A DNA stretch of 64,000 bases from Phyto melanocephala (Eukaryota > Arthropoda > Insecta > Diptera > Rhinophoridae): the NCBI GenBank assembly GCA_941918925.1, contig OW799237.1, forward strand, positions 108,842,515-108,906,514, in the 5' to 3' direction. The translations under genes were made by a program, and so were the position numbers. Position 1 is the stretch's first letter, and the number at the start of each line of letters is the position of its first letter. Of this stretch, positions 1 to 10,645 are shown in pieces. The notes beneath the pieces are model-generated. The model was given only the letters and a program-made list of their open reading frames with translations. It was not told the origin of the DNA and searched no databases.

Positions 1-243
1 ATGTATTTTAGAAATGACTAGATTTATGTGATACGTTGGTACTTATTTTGAGACATTTGCTTAGATACACACACAGTACAATTTCTTATTGCGAAATTTG
101 CTAGAAGCCATTCAAATACATAACTTTTTGTAACTCTCATTTAGTTTAACACGCTTAGGTTATAAGTAATAATGATCTTGACAACAGCGGCAAAGCGTTT
201 CACTAACAAAGTGATGACTTATAGATTTTCACTGATTTTAATA
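1..243. other. flanking AT-rich sequence
   Basis: AT-rich sequence left of the pogo-like element. I see no gene or repeat here except that the element's open frame runs out into it and stops at 219-221. Confidence 0.5.
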
Positions 244-554
244 CAGTAGAAACTCGATTCTTGCTTGTAGATACATATTTTATGTGGAATTAAAGAAATA
301 TAAAACTTTGGTTTGCTTTGTACAAAATCGCTTAGAAACTCCGAGGGTTTAAGCGTCTTTTTTCTCCCAGGGCCGGATTCAGAATGCGCCACAAATTTCT
401 TTATGGTGTTTTCATTTCTCTTAAGACGAGTTATTGTTAATCTATAAACATAAAAACTGTTTGCTAAGGAATTGGTGGAAAATCCAGCACTTAATTTCTT
501 TAAAATCTTAGTTTTAACTTTAATTGTCAGCAACGTAAGTTTTTTATTTGCCAT
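219..554 (-). CDS. pogo/Tigger-type transposase N-terminus (DNA-binding domain only)
   Basis: This 111-codon frame is uninterrupted from an ATG at 554. Residues 1 to about 75 match the N-terminal CENP-B/pipsqueak-type helix-turn-helix of pogo/Tigger/Jerky proteins: a KKLTLLTIKVKTKILKKL start, then LANSFYVYRLTITRLKRN (recognition-helix region), then a basic GRKKTLKPSEF segment. The second DNA-binding half and the DDE catalytic domain are absent. After the basic segment the frame crosses the terminal repeat and stops outside the element, so the last 35 or so residues are deletion-junction and flanking translation. What is seen is an intact DNA-binding module inside a non-autonomous element. Whether it is expressed is unknown. 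It could equally be a relic that happens to stay open. Confidence 0.7.
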   Translation of the reverse strand: MANKKLTLLTIKVKTKILKKLSAGFSTNSLANSFYVYRLTITRLKRNENTIKKFVAHSESGPGRKKTLKPSEFLSDFVQSKPKFYISLIPHKICIYKQESSFYCIKISENL

Positions 555-804
555 TATGACATCGCACCTCTCAATAGTCAGTTTAAAACTGATTCAAATT
601 ATGTACAACATTTTATCAGCAACATAAAACGACGGGGATTTCCCGAAATGTATTCAGTCTAAGAAAACGTAAGCAAAGCAGCACGCAAGATTAATGTTGC
701 AATCATCGAGTTCAAAATTTTTGGATGTCGCAAGTACTGAGAGCGCAATTAAATATATTTCTAAGTTGCAAGAATCGAGGTGTGCAAGAATCGAATTACT
801 ACTG
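244..804 (-). mobile_element. pogo/Tigger-like element, internally deleted, TA target duplication
   Basis: The left end reads CAGTAGAAACTCGATTCTTG and the reverse complement of the right end reads CAGTAGTAATTCGATTCTTG, an inverted repeat matching at about 19 of 21 positions. The dinucleotide TA flanks both ends (242-243 and 805-806), as expected for the Tc1/mariner/pogo superfamily. CAGT at the tip is the usual pogo/Tigger terminus. A second copy of the CTCGATTCTTGC motif lies just inside the right end. At 561 bp it is far shorter than an autonomous element (about 2 kb or more). It keeps only the 5' part of the transposase gene, read on the minus strand. Confidence 0.85.
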
Positions 805-881
805 TATTTCAAATTAACGTATTTAGGCTATTAAAATCAAGTACTTATGTATTTATAGCTATAAAAGTAAGTACTTATTGA

Positions 882-998
882 AGTCCCTATTTAAAAGCGA
901 ACGTAATAAGTACTTATACGAGTCCCTATTTGTAAGCGAGGGTGATAAGTTCTGATTTAAGTCCCTATTTATAAGCGAGCGTAGTAAGTACTTGCCTC
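882..998. repeat. 39-bp tandem repeat, three copies
   Basis: AGTCCCTATTT begins at 882, 921 and 960, giving an exact 39-bp spacing. Each unit continues with AAGCGA and ends in AAGTACTT-like sequence. Copies differ at scattered positions. Confidence 0.85.
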
Positions 999-2619
999 CA
1001 AAGACATCGCCGTTTTAAAATAATGGATTTAGATGCCAAATTGTAAGTAGTGAAGAACTGTTTTCTAGTACTTTCATTATTTCATTATTTTGTAATGTGC
1101 TATTTTTCTGGGAAGTTTAAGTATTTATATATAAAAGATATATCAAAATTTGTTATCAATTCAAAGGTATTAAAAAAAATATTTTTTACAATTTAAAGAT
1201 TTTAAATAATTGTCAAACATTTTTTTATTTAAAAAAAAATTATGAAAAATACCCTGTCCAAAAAAGTACTTTTTTACATCCCTAAACTATAATTTACTTG
1301 TGTTGCTTTGTGTACGTATAAGAACAACAAATTCCGGTATGTATTTTAGCAAATGTTTTGCACAATTATAGCAGACAGATGGACGATTTAAATTAACCGA
1401 CAGAAAAGATAAATAATACCTCTACACAAACATGTACTAGTCATAAACAATATGAACAGACTGTAAGACCAACAAACACAAAATCTCTAGACTTTATGTC
1501 TTGATAAAATTGTTTGTGTTTTTCATAACAAATTGTAAAAAAAACACTACAAAGAACTAGACACAAAACTATAAAGAAGTTTTATAAATGAGCCAGTAGT
1601 AGTTAAATAAATAAAATAAAAAAAGCAAAAACCGAAATTTGTTTACCCTTCCCAAACACGGTGGTAAAGTTTTTGAAAATTAAAAACTTTTTTTTTTTTT
1701 ACGAATATTCGGTGACCTAGTTTGAAAGAATTAAAAAAAAAAATTAAGATATTTTTTTCTTATTTGATAAATTGAATTTTAACCCTAAAACACTCAAACC
1801 ATTTTATACATTTCGTTTCATTTTCAAACTGGTAAAATTTCTTTTGCTAAATACAAAATATAGTTTAACATGTAACGGCCAATTTTTATGACATTCATGG
1901 ACAACATGGTCACAAAAATTTTAAATTTTAAAATAATTTTCAAAATTAAATAACCGCTTTAAAATTTTTAACAACTATACTACACTTATTGCGAATAACC
2001 AAATTTAATTGGCAGCTTTTAAAATGTAAATATGTATGTATTCACTTAAGACAAATATTTTAATGTCTGCTCTATAGAGTGTAAAAGCCCCACAAATCTC
2101 TATTAAACAAATCTGCAAAATGTCAAAAGCTGTATACAATTAAATGGCTTTGAAAAAGACTCTAACTTTAAGTATTAGCGCTTAAAACGTATTTAGGCGT
2201 TAATTTATCGTGTTCCATAACTGTGTTAAATTTATTTTTCTTTATTTCTATTGGAAACAAAAAACATGTATAAATTTTTTTTTTGCAAAAATATTTGATA
2301 TAAATGTCAATTTTATGCATTGAAATGTCTGAACAAAAAAACAAAAAAAACTAGTTCATCTGGAAAAATGTTGTTTGTTTTGTTCGTGTTGCAAAAAAAA
2401 CAAGCTAAAGCCAGCGCACTCATATGCTACGTTATAATTTTGCAGTCACACACATGTTTGATAAAAATCTGTGAAATATTTATTAAATTTTGTTCCACAT
2501 GTGAGTTTGAGGTAAAAAGTGGGACAGCGAAGGAAATTATTTTGAAAAAAAAAAAATTAAAAGAAATGGTTTATTTGTAATGTATTTGTAACTCAGAATT
2601 ATATTAGGCCTTAGTTTTC
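999..2619. other. AT-rich noncoding stretch
   Basis: Very AT-rich with many A and T homopolymers. No splice-bounded open frame, transposon terminus or structured RNA was recognised. The open frame at 2320-2580 is lysine-rich translation of A tracts. Confidence 0.45.
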
Positions 2620-4760
2620 TAACTTTTGGGACAAAGATTTTTTTGTAATCAACTTTTAAAACAATTATTTTTTAAACAATGAAAAATTAGGATAATTTAA
2701 TTTATAAAGCAAACATTTGGGACAGTTATTTTTTATATACAAAAAATATTTTAAACAATTATTTTTTATACAGAAAATATTTGGGACAAATTTTTTTTCA
2801 TACATAAAATATTTTGAAAAAATGTTTTTACATAAAATGCATTTGGGACAGTAGATTTTTATATAGCAAATATTTTAGAATAATTTTATTTGTTTAAAAT
2901 ACATTTGGGACAATTTTTACATATACAATAATTTTTTATACAGAACACATTTATATCACTAGATTGCTGTTTGAGACTAACATGCTTAATAAAGAACCTT
3001 AAGACCTTTTTTTTTGCTATAAAAAAATTTGGGACATTTGTTTTTGTTTTAAAAACATTTCAAAAAATTGTTTTGTATACAGAAAATAATTGGAAAAATA
3101 ATTTTTTTAACAGGACAAAATTCGGACATATTGTCAAAAAAAACTTGGGACAGTTGTTTTCTATACACAGAGTATTTTTTTATTTCAAAAAATGTGGAAC
3201 ATATATTTTCTTAAGATAAAAAAAACAATTTTTCTTTAAGGACAGTATTAAGAACTAATGTGTTCTATATGGGAGGTATTTGTTTATTTTTAGTATGAAA
3301 ATTATTTGGCCCCATATATAAATTCTTTTGGACAAAATTATTTTATATGAAAAAAATTTGTTTTGACACTTGAGACATACATATGTATGTGTTCTTATAT
3401 TAAAAACAAAAGGATACATTTTTATGTATAAAAAGATTAAAAAGTTCATGTTTTCTACTAAAAAGACACAAACTTTTTGCATGAAAAACATTTTGAACAT
3501 TAGATTTTTAGATGTAAGGTATTAAGAACAATAGTTTCATTGTTCATTTCAGCATTTGAGACACATCTTTTTTGTTTTAAAACTATTTGAGTTAGATTTT
3601 TTTTAAATACAAAATATATTGAACATATTAAAGCGTATGCTTTTCATGTAAAACTCATTTGGGACACATATTTTTGTTATGCAAACTTTTTGGACTTTGG
3701 ATACTTACATAGATAATACTAGGAACACATATTTTCTACATAAAAATGCATTTTGGTCCTATCTTTTCTACTTAAAATATATTTGGGACATATATTTTGC
3801 ATGTAAAATTTATTTTTCTTAACATTTATGAGACATTTAGGAATGTACGAATAAGAAACCAGGTAAAACTTTTTTTTTAATAAGAACACATTAAAGCTAA
3901 TTTTTTCTTTGTAGAAAACGTTTGGGACACGTTTTTTTTTCAAGGAACATTTTTGAACATTGGATTTTTACATAGAGAATATTTGAAAAATATTTATTTT
4001 ACATAAACATGCATTTGTGTCGCATCTTTTCCACCCCTAAGAAAATTTGGCACACATATTTCTGGCATAAAAATGTTTGGGACATGTATATCTGCTAAGA
4101 AATTATTTGTTTTTTTAATTAAAATTTATAAGACATGTAGAAAAAATTTGCTTTAAAATTTGGGACACATTTATAACATACGGACAACAAATCAGAAACA
4201 ATTTTTTTATTATACATGTTAAAGCTCATGTTTTCTATGTGGAGCACATTTGGGACACACATATTTTTTCAATGAACATTTTTGGACATTGGATTTTTGC
4301 ATAGAGAAGATTTGAAACATATATATTTTCCGTGAAAACGTAGTTAGGATTCATCTTTTCAGCCTCAAAGCACATATTTTTTGCATAGAATTATTTAGGA
4401 CACATATTTTATACATAGAACAAACTCGGAGAAATTTTTTCTATTAAGAAATTGATTATTTTTGATTAATTAACATTTTTGTGACACAAGTTATTCATAA
4501 AATAAAATTTTTAACACAAGTTTTCAACATAAACACATTTCTGTTAATATAAAAAACTAAAACTATTTATTAAAGAAACTTTTTATATCTTAGGTTCGTT
4601 AGAAAAAATATCACTTTTTTCTTGTCCCACTGTCTTTTACCAAATATTTTTTATTTTTATGAACATACATATATACGAGTTTATTTTTCCATTTGTGACT
4701 TTAAAAAAAAAATTGTGAATTTTTATTTTGCACAAGTGTGTCCCACAAGCATAAAGATAA
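2620..4760 (+). repeat. degenerate TTTGGGACA minisatellite array
   Basis: The motif TTGGGACA or TGGGACAC recurs at least a dozen times on the plus strand (for example near 2627, 2717, 2772, 2844, 2907, 3031, 3148, 3661, 3782, 3922, 4078, 4162 and 4250). Each is followed by a T-rich run and an ATAxAAAA tract. Many further copies are decayed to GGACA, GAACA or TTGACA. Spacing is irregular, mostly 55 to 130 bp, so this is an old, diverged tandem array about 2 kb long, ending roughly 200 bp before exon 1. All open frames within it are repeat translation. Confidence 0.7.
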
Positions 4761-4949
4761 ATTTTTATGTCTGTTGACATTTTAATCTAAATTCATTGAA
4801 TTTTAAGACAAACGAATTAAAAAAAAAACTGCATATGACTATAAACAATTTAAATTTAATTTCCAATTATTAGAACTATGTATGCTTCTACATGAAAAAC
4901 AATATTTTTAATTTTAAATTTAATTAATTATTATTTTTAATTTTTTTAG

Positions 4950-5190
4950 ACAACTTGATATCAAAGAATGTGATGACGATGATAAAGATGATGTGCATGC
5001 GACTGCATTTGTGCCACCCACCAATTATATAAAAATTTCTCAAGGAAAAATACAATTAGTACACCAGCCGCTGTCACCAACTGCAACAGTCTCAACACTA
5101 CAGTCGTCGCCAACACCAACCTCACCACCAACACCGCCCTTTAGCAACAGTCAACACATATGCAATGGCATGGAGTCACCCAATGATAAG
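4950..5190 (+). CDS. internal exon of an unidentified fly gene
   Basis: A T-rich tract and AG at 4948-4949 form a good acceptor, and AAG|GTAGGC at 5188-5196 a good donor. The exon is 241 bp: one base completing a split codon, then 80 codons in one open frame. It starts QLDIKECDDDDKDD (acidic), continues with VPPTNYIKISQGKIQLVHQP, then a Ser/Thr/Pro-rich stretch ending in TPTSPPTPPFSN, and ends with GMESPNDK. Base composition is far less AT-rich than the surroundings and codon use looks coding. No membrane segment, signal peptide or known domain is evident, and the middle looks disordered. It leaves on a complete codon, matching the start of the exon at 16717. I do not recognise the gene. An alternatively spliced linker region is possible. 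Confidence 0.65.
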
Positions 5191-6281
5191 GTAGGCCAGA
5201 GAATTTTATGCGATTTATTTTGTATATAGTAATTTCATAATGCCGTTTAAAATGGTTTATTCTTTAACAACATGGCTAAAATGGTTTCAAAACGCTATAC
5301 TAGAAAATCTAAAATTTCATCCTTTAGCTTTTAGTATTTAGTTGTAAAATGTGTATGTATTTCAAATTCATTGAGGCATTTGTTCCTGTAAATCCTTTAA
5401 ACACTTCTTTATCCATGTATTTGTATGTAGTGGTTTTGGTAATTCTTTTTTTTATTTAGTTTTAATGCTAGTAATTAAAATATAATTAAAAATTATAAGC
5501 TTTTAGGCAAGTCGTAATAATTGGTGCCTGTGTGTTACAGCAAGGGTATTCATAGTATGTGTAGCAGGGTGCTGCTAAGTATTTAAAAAGTATATCAAGA
5601 AGTAGTATTTTTGAAAACTAAAATTATTCTTCCAATAATTTAGTTAGTCCAAAGACTGAAATCTGTTTATAAAGGGAAAATGTCACTTATTTGGAATTTG
5701 TAAAATCGGCTCAGTATTCACTGCAGCAAAATTGTAAACTTTTCTCTTGTCGTTTGCAAATTTCTAAAATCTTTAATCCCTTAACAAATGCTTTCCAACA
5801 ATCACATCTAAAGGAGACAAATAAAGTATGAAAAAAAAAAAAACGACAGCGAAACCACAGCAACTCACTATAAATTTTAGCTAATAACAATTAAAACTAC
5901 AACAAGAACAGCAATAGGAGCAGAAAGTGCCACAGTAACAACAAAAACAACAACAAAGGGAACAACAAATAGCAGTGTAGAAACGACAAGCAAACACTAT
6001 AAATTTCTTGAACGTTCATTGAACTTTTCCATTTAAGCTGCCGTTCAAACAGCCAAACAAACATACAAGCAAATAAACAGACACTCTGCTTGTTGCAACT
6101 GCTACTGAAATTCATACCGATATTGGGATTGTAGCATGAATGTCAACTGCTAAAATGCAAAAACGATCTAACTCGCATTTTCGAAAAATTCTGCATTTAT
6201 AGAAAATAGTGCTGGTTTATGGATTTGTAGAAATTTATCTATTGACTTGTTGAAAATGTTCTCTAAATTTTCGTTGAATAA
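5191..6281. other. intron sequence
   Basis: This is the intron downstream of the 4950 exon. It is AT-rich, with an imperfect CAA/ACA-rich simple sequence at about 5890-5970 whose reverse strand yields a spurious Leu-rich open frame. No mobile element is recognised. Confidence 0.5.
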
Positions 6282-7366
6282 GAGGTGTCTCAGTAAGACA
6301 GCATCTTTTAATTTTTAAACAAAAACGCACACTTTTTGAGATAGTTGGATTTTTTCTTGGACTAATAAAAAATACAGGGTTCGATTAAGTAGAGAATAAA
6401 ATATCCGCCAAACGAATGTCGCGACTCTGATGACAGACCATTAGTCTTTACAAGGAGTTTTCCACGATTTTTGCACAGAGATGTGGCTGTATCTTAACGA
6501 TGACTCGTTGGATCTCGCATTTGAGCTCAGGATTTTGATTTTTTGGTTTATTCGCATACAACTTACATTTTACGAAACCCCAGCGTTTAATCCAATAATC
6601 TTGTCGGCCAGTGACATCAGAATTTCTTGAGATGATTTGTTCTGAAAATCGTTCACAGTCACCGCAGTTTCAGTATAATTTCAGAAAAAAAGAAAGGTTC
6701 AATCACGCCGCCTGATCAAAATCCGCACTAGATGGTTGCTCGCTGTAGGTGCATTTATTTCTCATGGATTGCAAGAGGATTTTCTGCCAAGAATTTTGTG
6801 TATATACGAAACCGCTTCATCGGAGAAGATAACTTTTTCCGAAAATTAGCATTCACTTTCACTTTTCTCCATTACCCATTAAACGAATTGAAAGCGCTTC
6901 TTAAGGACTACTTGTTTGACGTCCTGAGTAAGCTGAATTTTGTACGACTGAAGGTGGCAGCCTTTTTTTCAAAATTTTCTGCGTAGTGCTTGGGAAAATT
7001 TGAAGTTGTTGATCTTCAGTGACACTCTCTTTAACAATAGCGATTTTTTTCAAGAGACCCACCGTTACGTTGAAGCACAGGAGTCTGACTATACCTAATC
7101 GAGGCGGGTTTTTCAAATTTTGTTGACCACTCTTCGAATGGTTGACACATTAGTTGCACTTTCTAGACTGAAAATTCTTCTAAATTTGCAAGCGGTCTTA
7201 GCATAACTTTGAAAAAATTTTATAATAAGTTTTTATAATTACAACGGGTGTTCTTTCGTAAAGTGTTTAATATTTTTATAAACGAAATAAATAGCAGCCA
7301 AATTTCAGAGCTGCCACTTGCAGAAAAAAAATTGAATTAGAAAGTTCACGCTTATTGAGACACCCC
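6282..7366 (-). mobile_element. mariner-like element, deleted copy 1
   Basis: The left end AGGTGTCTCAGTAAGACAG and the reverse complement of the right end (GGGTGTCTCAATAAGCGTG) form imperfect terminal inverted repeats about 1.08 kb apart. The interior is a broken minus-strand Tc1/mariner-superfamily transposase. It belongs to the same family as the copy at 40692-41955. Confidence 0.75.
6400..7240 (-). pseudogene. mariner-like transposase pseudogene
   Basis: Translating the minus strand in pieces gives recognisable family motifs in order. Near 6690 are GVIEPFFF and AVTVND (family pattern GxIGPYFFxD..AVTVNGxRY). Near 6600-6430 are RWGFVKCKLYANKPKN (family FLWGxVKxxVYAxKP), IQRVIVKIQPHLCAKIVEN, and the C-terminus. 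Several frameshifts and stops are needed. The segment that should carry the second catalytic Asp (QQDGATCHTA region) is deleted, so the enzyme cannot be active. The 6901-7240 part corresponds to the N-terminal helix-turn-helix half. The family is known to move by cut-and-paste into TA sites. Confidence 0.7.
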
Positions 7367-7444
7367 GTTTGCATATGAAAAAGCAACTACTTTTTTTCTA
7401 ACTCTATCTCACATTTTGCAATAACTTATGTTCCAACTATGCCC

Positions 7445-8004
7445 TATTTGGACTCATGAAGAGGGGGCGTCTGCTGCACTGATGGCTCGAATGGCGATAC
7501 TGGTGCGTGCGTATTTTATGCTAAATTCTCAAAGGGCCCCTTCAATGGGTAAATATCTTTCAATCTTTCTTTCAGGTTAAAATTTGTGACATTTGTATCA
7601 GTGCCTTCTAATCTTGAGGAAGAAATGTAAGGAAACACCTCATTTACATGTGCTCTAAAAGTTAATCTAAAAACCATTAAGCTTATGATGTCAATTTAGC
7701 ACTTGTAGTGCAGTGCATTGGCATCCGCATTTGATTACGGATCATGGGGGCCACGCAGGCAATGAATGTCCTGACGGCTTCACTTCTGTCTCGTGTTTGC
7801 CGACAATTATCGCCGGAATCGTCGGCATCTCCTTCCGGAAGAGGTCTCCAATAATCTGTATACCAAGTGAGCATCTAAAAATTAGCTTAGACGCAACGTA
7901 AGGCTAAAAGGTGTCACTCTCGATAGGAATGATCAAAGGATTTTCTCTGGTCTACTAATCGGATACTCAACCTCAGATATCTAACAAAATCGGCAGGTCG
8001 GACT
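7445..8004 (+). pseudogene. possible LINE ribonuclease H remnant
   Basis: Two short plus-strand matches to the RNase H domain of insect LINEs are seen. One is CTDGSNGDTGACVFYAKFS near 7480-7540, resembling the FTDGS..G.GV first catalytic Asp block. The other is DHGGHAGNECPD near 7738-7775, resembling the WxPGHxGxxGNExAD block. They lie in the right order but in different frames, with stops between. This is a decayed fragment or a chance resemblance. No reverse transcriptase part is present nearby. Confidence 0.35.
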
Positions 8005-8400
8005 ACGAGTTACATGGTCCATTCGATCAGTCTAATTTTGATTACTTTTTCCCAATGCTTTTTCCAATGCTTCAAGAGTTGCTGCTTTGTTGGCATAAAC
8101 CAAAGACTTTGCGAAGTCCAATAACAAATAATCCAAGGCGTTAAATCCTACGAACGAAGCAGATAGTGAGCAGGACCACTTCTGGACATAAAGTTGTGAC
8201 TAAATTGATTTTGCAATAAACCAATTGTTAAGCGCGCTGGTAAGTTGCGCCGTCTAGTTGAAAACTAATGTCGTCTCTATATAGCTGATTAATTTTTGAA
8301 CGAAAACTCCAGTCAACATGACTTGATAGCTCTCGTCATTCAGCATAACGGCATATACTTGCTCATTTCGAAAGCAATAAGGAGCAGTCTGATTTACAGA
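8005..8400 (-). pseudogene. mariner-like transposase fragment (catalytic middle and C-terminal part)
   Basis: Minus-strand translation, with frame changes, gives AVMLNDESYQVMLTGVF at about 8370-8310, then DDISFQLDGATYQRA near 8275-8230 (family FQQDGATCHTA, second catalytic Asp kept). Next come the MSRSGPAH-like block and LTPLDYLLLDFAKSLVYANK near 8140-8080 (family DLTPLDYFLWGxVKxxVYAxKP). No inverted termini were found, so this is an isolated fragment. It is a different, more decayed copy than the element at 6282-7366. Confidence 0.65.
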
Positions 8401-9924
8401 CTAAACAGTTAATTTAAATGGATGTGATCGTAATTCATAAATGATTTGAGGATTATTGTGTTAGATCTAAATACAGTTGCTTATTCACGTAATTAAATGG
8501 CCGGAAATGAGAATTGATGAATTACTTTAAAAACTTCGCGTACAGACTTATTTATTTCAAGTTAATTTTTACAAATTGTTTTGGCATGAAACGATTCATG
8601 ATGACTTGCTAAACCTGAACTGAACAGAATATCAACGCAGTTATAGCTTCTCGGCTGTCAAAACATATTTATCGATATCGAAAGTTCTCAAGCAGTTTGG
8701 AAACACTCTGTACCCTGTAGATTAGTACATTCTGTACATTCAGTACCAGTGTCCCAAAATGAATTAGAATTTTCTGACATTTGTTCAGGCAAGTGTTGGC
8801 CTTCCCAAAAAAAGAAAAGCTTGACAGCCGACAAAAAACCTTTTAATTAATCACTGCATATTTTGGTAAAAAACAAATTTCAACAAAATTCCCATTTAGA
8901 GAATTTTTACCAAATTCTATATATAACAAATTTAATTAACTCTTGATTTATAAAAAATTGTCTTCAAATTCGCCGGATTTATGTAAGAACTTTTCATTAT
9001 TTTTTTTCATGTCAGTTAGGACCTTTTTGCATTTTCCTTGTACGTGTTTATATGTATGTGCATGTGTAATTACAGCAATAGTCCCAGCAATAGTCAAACT
9101 ACGCATTTTAAGTTCTCACAAAAAAAATAAACAAATAAATAAAAGACTCACACAGACAGAGCAAAACTGAAACAGAGAACGTGATTGCACTTTTCTGGGT
9201 GCCAGTACCGTGCAAACAGACAGACAAACGAACAAATGAAAGAACAAATAAACAAACAAAAATGCAACAAGACATATACATACACACATACGCAAATACA
9301 AATATGTATACAAATATTTGTAAGCAACAGAAAAACTAACAGATGAATTTTACAACAATTTATTGCACACACACACACAGTCGTACAACTATGACACTCT
9401 CAGTGCAGTCTCATGTTGCAAGGCAACATTTATCGTTAACTATTATTGTTGCTACTTTTGTTGAATGTTTTAGTTTCTTGTGTATTTTTTTTATTTTTTG
9501 TTCATTTACTTAATATTTACTACATGAGCAGGGCAGAAAATGGAAAAAAAAACAAAAAGAACGTTGACAATTTACACAGTCAGTCAACAGCAAACAACAG
9601 GCAATAGTAGAATCTGTTGAAGCCAGCAGCAGTAGCAACAACAACAGCCAAGTCAGACATTCAAGGAACAACACGAATTCAACATTATTAAGTGAGACGA
9701 CATGTTTGGGCATTGCACGTACTTAATACTTTTTATTTATTTTTTTTTTGTTTTTCATTTATTGTCTCCTCTGCTCCCGCTTCTTTACGAGTAGTTTGAC
9801 TTTAAGTTGAGTTTTGTAAGTAGAACAGAATTTTAAAGGAAGAATTTAATTTTTAATTTAACAATTACTATTAATGGAGTTGTCAAAATATTGACTTTAT
9901 TTTGGTACTTTATACAAATTCTTT
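8401..9924. other. intron sequence with simple repeats
   Basis: AT-rich intron. Contains a (CA)n run at about 9366-9380, interrupted ACA/AAC simple sequence at 9120-9330, and a CAGCAGCAG..CAACAACAACAG tract near 9625. These produce Cys/Phe/Leu-rich spurious frames on the reverse strand. No gene was recognised. Confidence 0.5.
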
Positions 9925-10642
9925 TTATACCCTTCACACAGTGAAAAAGGGTATATATAGGTTTGTCATTCCGTGTGAAATTTCTACAATTTTCATTTCC
10001 GACCCCATAAAGTATATATTTTCTGAAAGCTTATGAATAGGGGAGTCGATTAAGCTCTGTCAGTCTGTCCGTCTGACCGTCTGTCCGTGTGTATGTTGAA
10101 ATCAACTTTTTGAAGACCCCCGACATCGCTCGGACCCGGGTGAGGTATTAAAATATCAGAAATATTCGGGAGTAGAACGGTATTGAAAATCAGAAACATT
10201 GGTACATAAACAACTGAGATATGAGCAAAAACCCACGACCACCTCGATTTTTTTCTCACAAAAACAACATTACAACAACAACATACATACATACAAACGT
10301 GAGCCAAAAAAAAATTTTTTTTAATTTTTTTTTTATTTTTTTTTTATTTTTATTTAATATATTATTTATATTTTTATTATTATTTTTTTTTGTTTTATAT
10401 ATATATTTTTTTTTTTAATTTTTTTTTTTAAATTTTTTTTTTTTTTTTTTTTTTAATTTTTTTTTTTTTTGTTTTTTTAACATACATACGAGAATTTATA
10501 ATTTTACAATGGGATGTTTTTATATATGTATGTACGTATTTCATATGGGATGAATGGGGACACAAACTACTGTTATTGCATGACTACACGTTGTGAAGGG
10601 TATATAAGATTCGGCACGGCCGAATATAGCACTTTTACTTGT
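9925..10642 (+). mobile_element. hairpin-ended dispersed repeat, copy 1
   Basis: The left end is an imperfect palindrome, ATACCCTTCACACAGTG followed by AAAAAGGGTAT. The right end carries GTGAAGGGTATA and then the palindrome ATTCGGCACGGCCGAAT and ACTTTTACTTGTT. Between them are the recurring blocks ACCCCATAAAGTATATAT, a GTCTGTCCGTCTG run, GTTGAAATCAACTTTTTGAA, CTCGATTTTTTTCTCAC and a 190-bp T-rich core (10300-10480). At least ten related copies or fragments occur in the window. No protein is encoded, so it is presumably a non-autonomous mobile element. Its mobiliser is unknown. Confidence 0.75.
10300..10480. repeat. A/T-only core of the hairpin repeat
   Basis: Runs of T broken by single A or TA steps, including the block AATATATTATTTATATTT. 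The same interrupted pattern, in matching or inverted orientation, sits at 25790-25955, 58620-58855, 60000-60270 and 62580-62800. Confidence 0.8.
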
Positions 10643-10645
10643 TCT

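Noticed and set aside
4972..4995. DDDDK in the exon peptide as a functional protease site
   Set aside because: A short acidic run followed by Lys is common by chance, and nothing else suggests a zymogen.
5897..6115. Leu-rich minus-strand frame resembling a membrane segment
   Set aside because: It is the reverse translation of CAA/ACA simple sequence.
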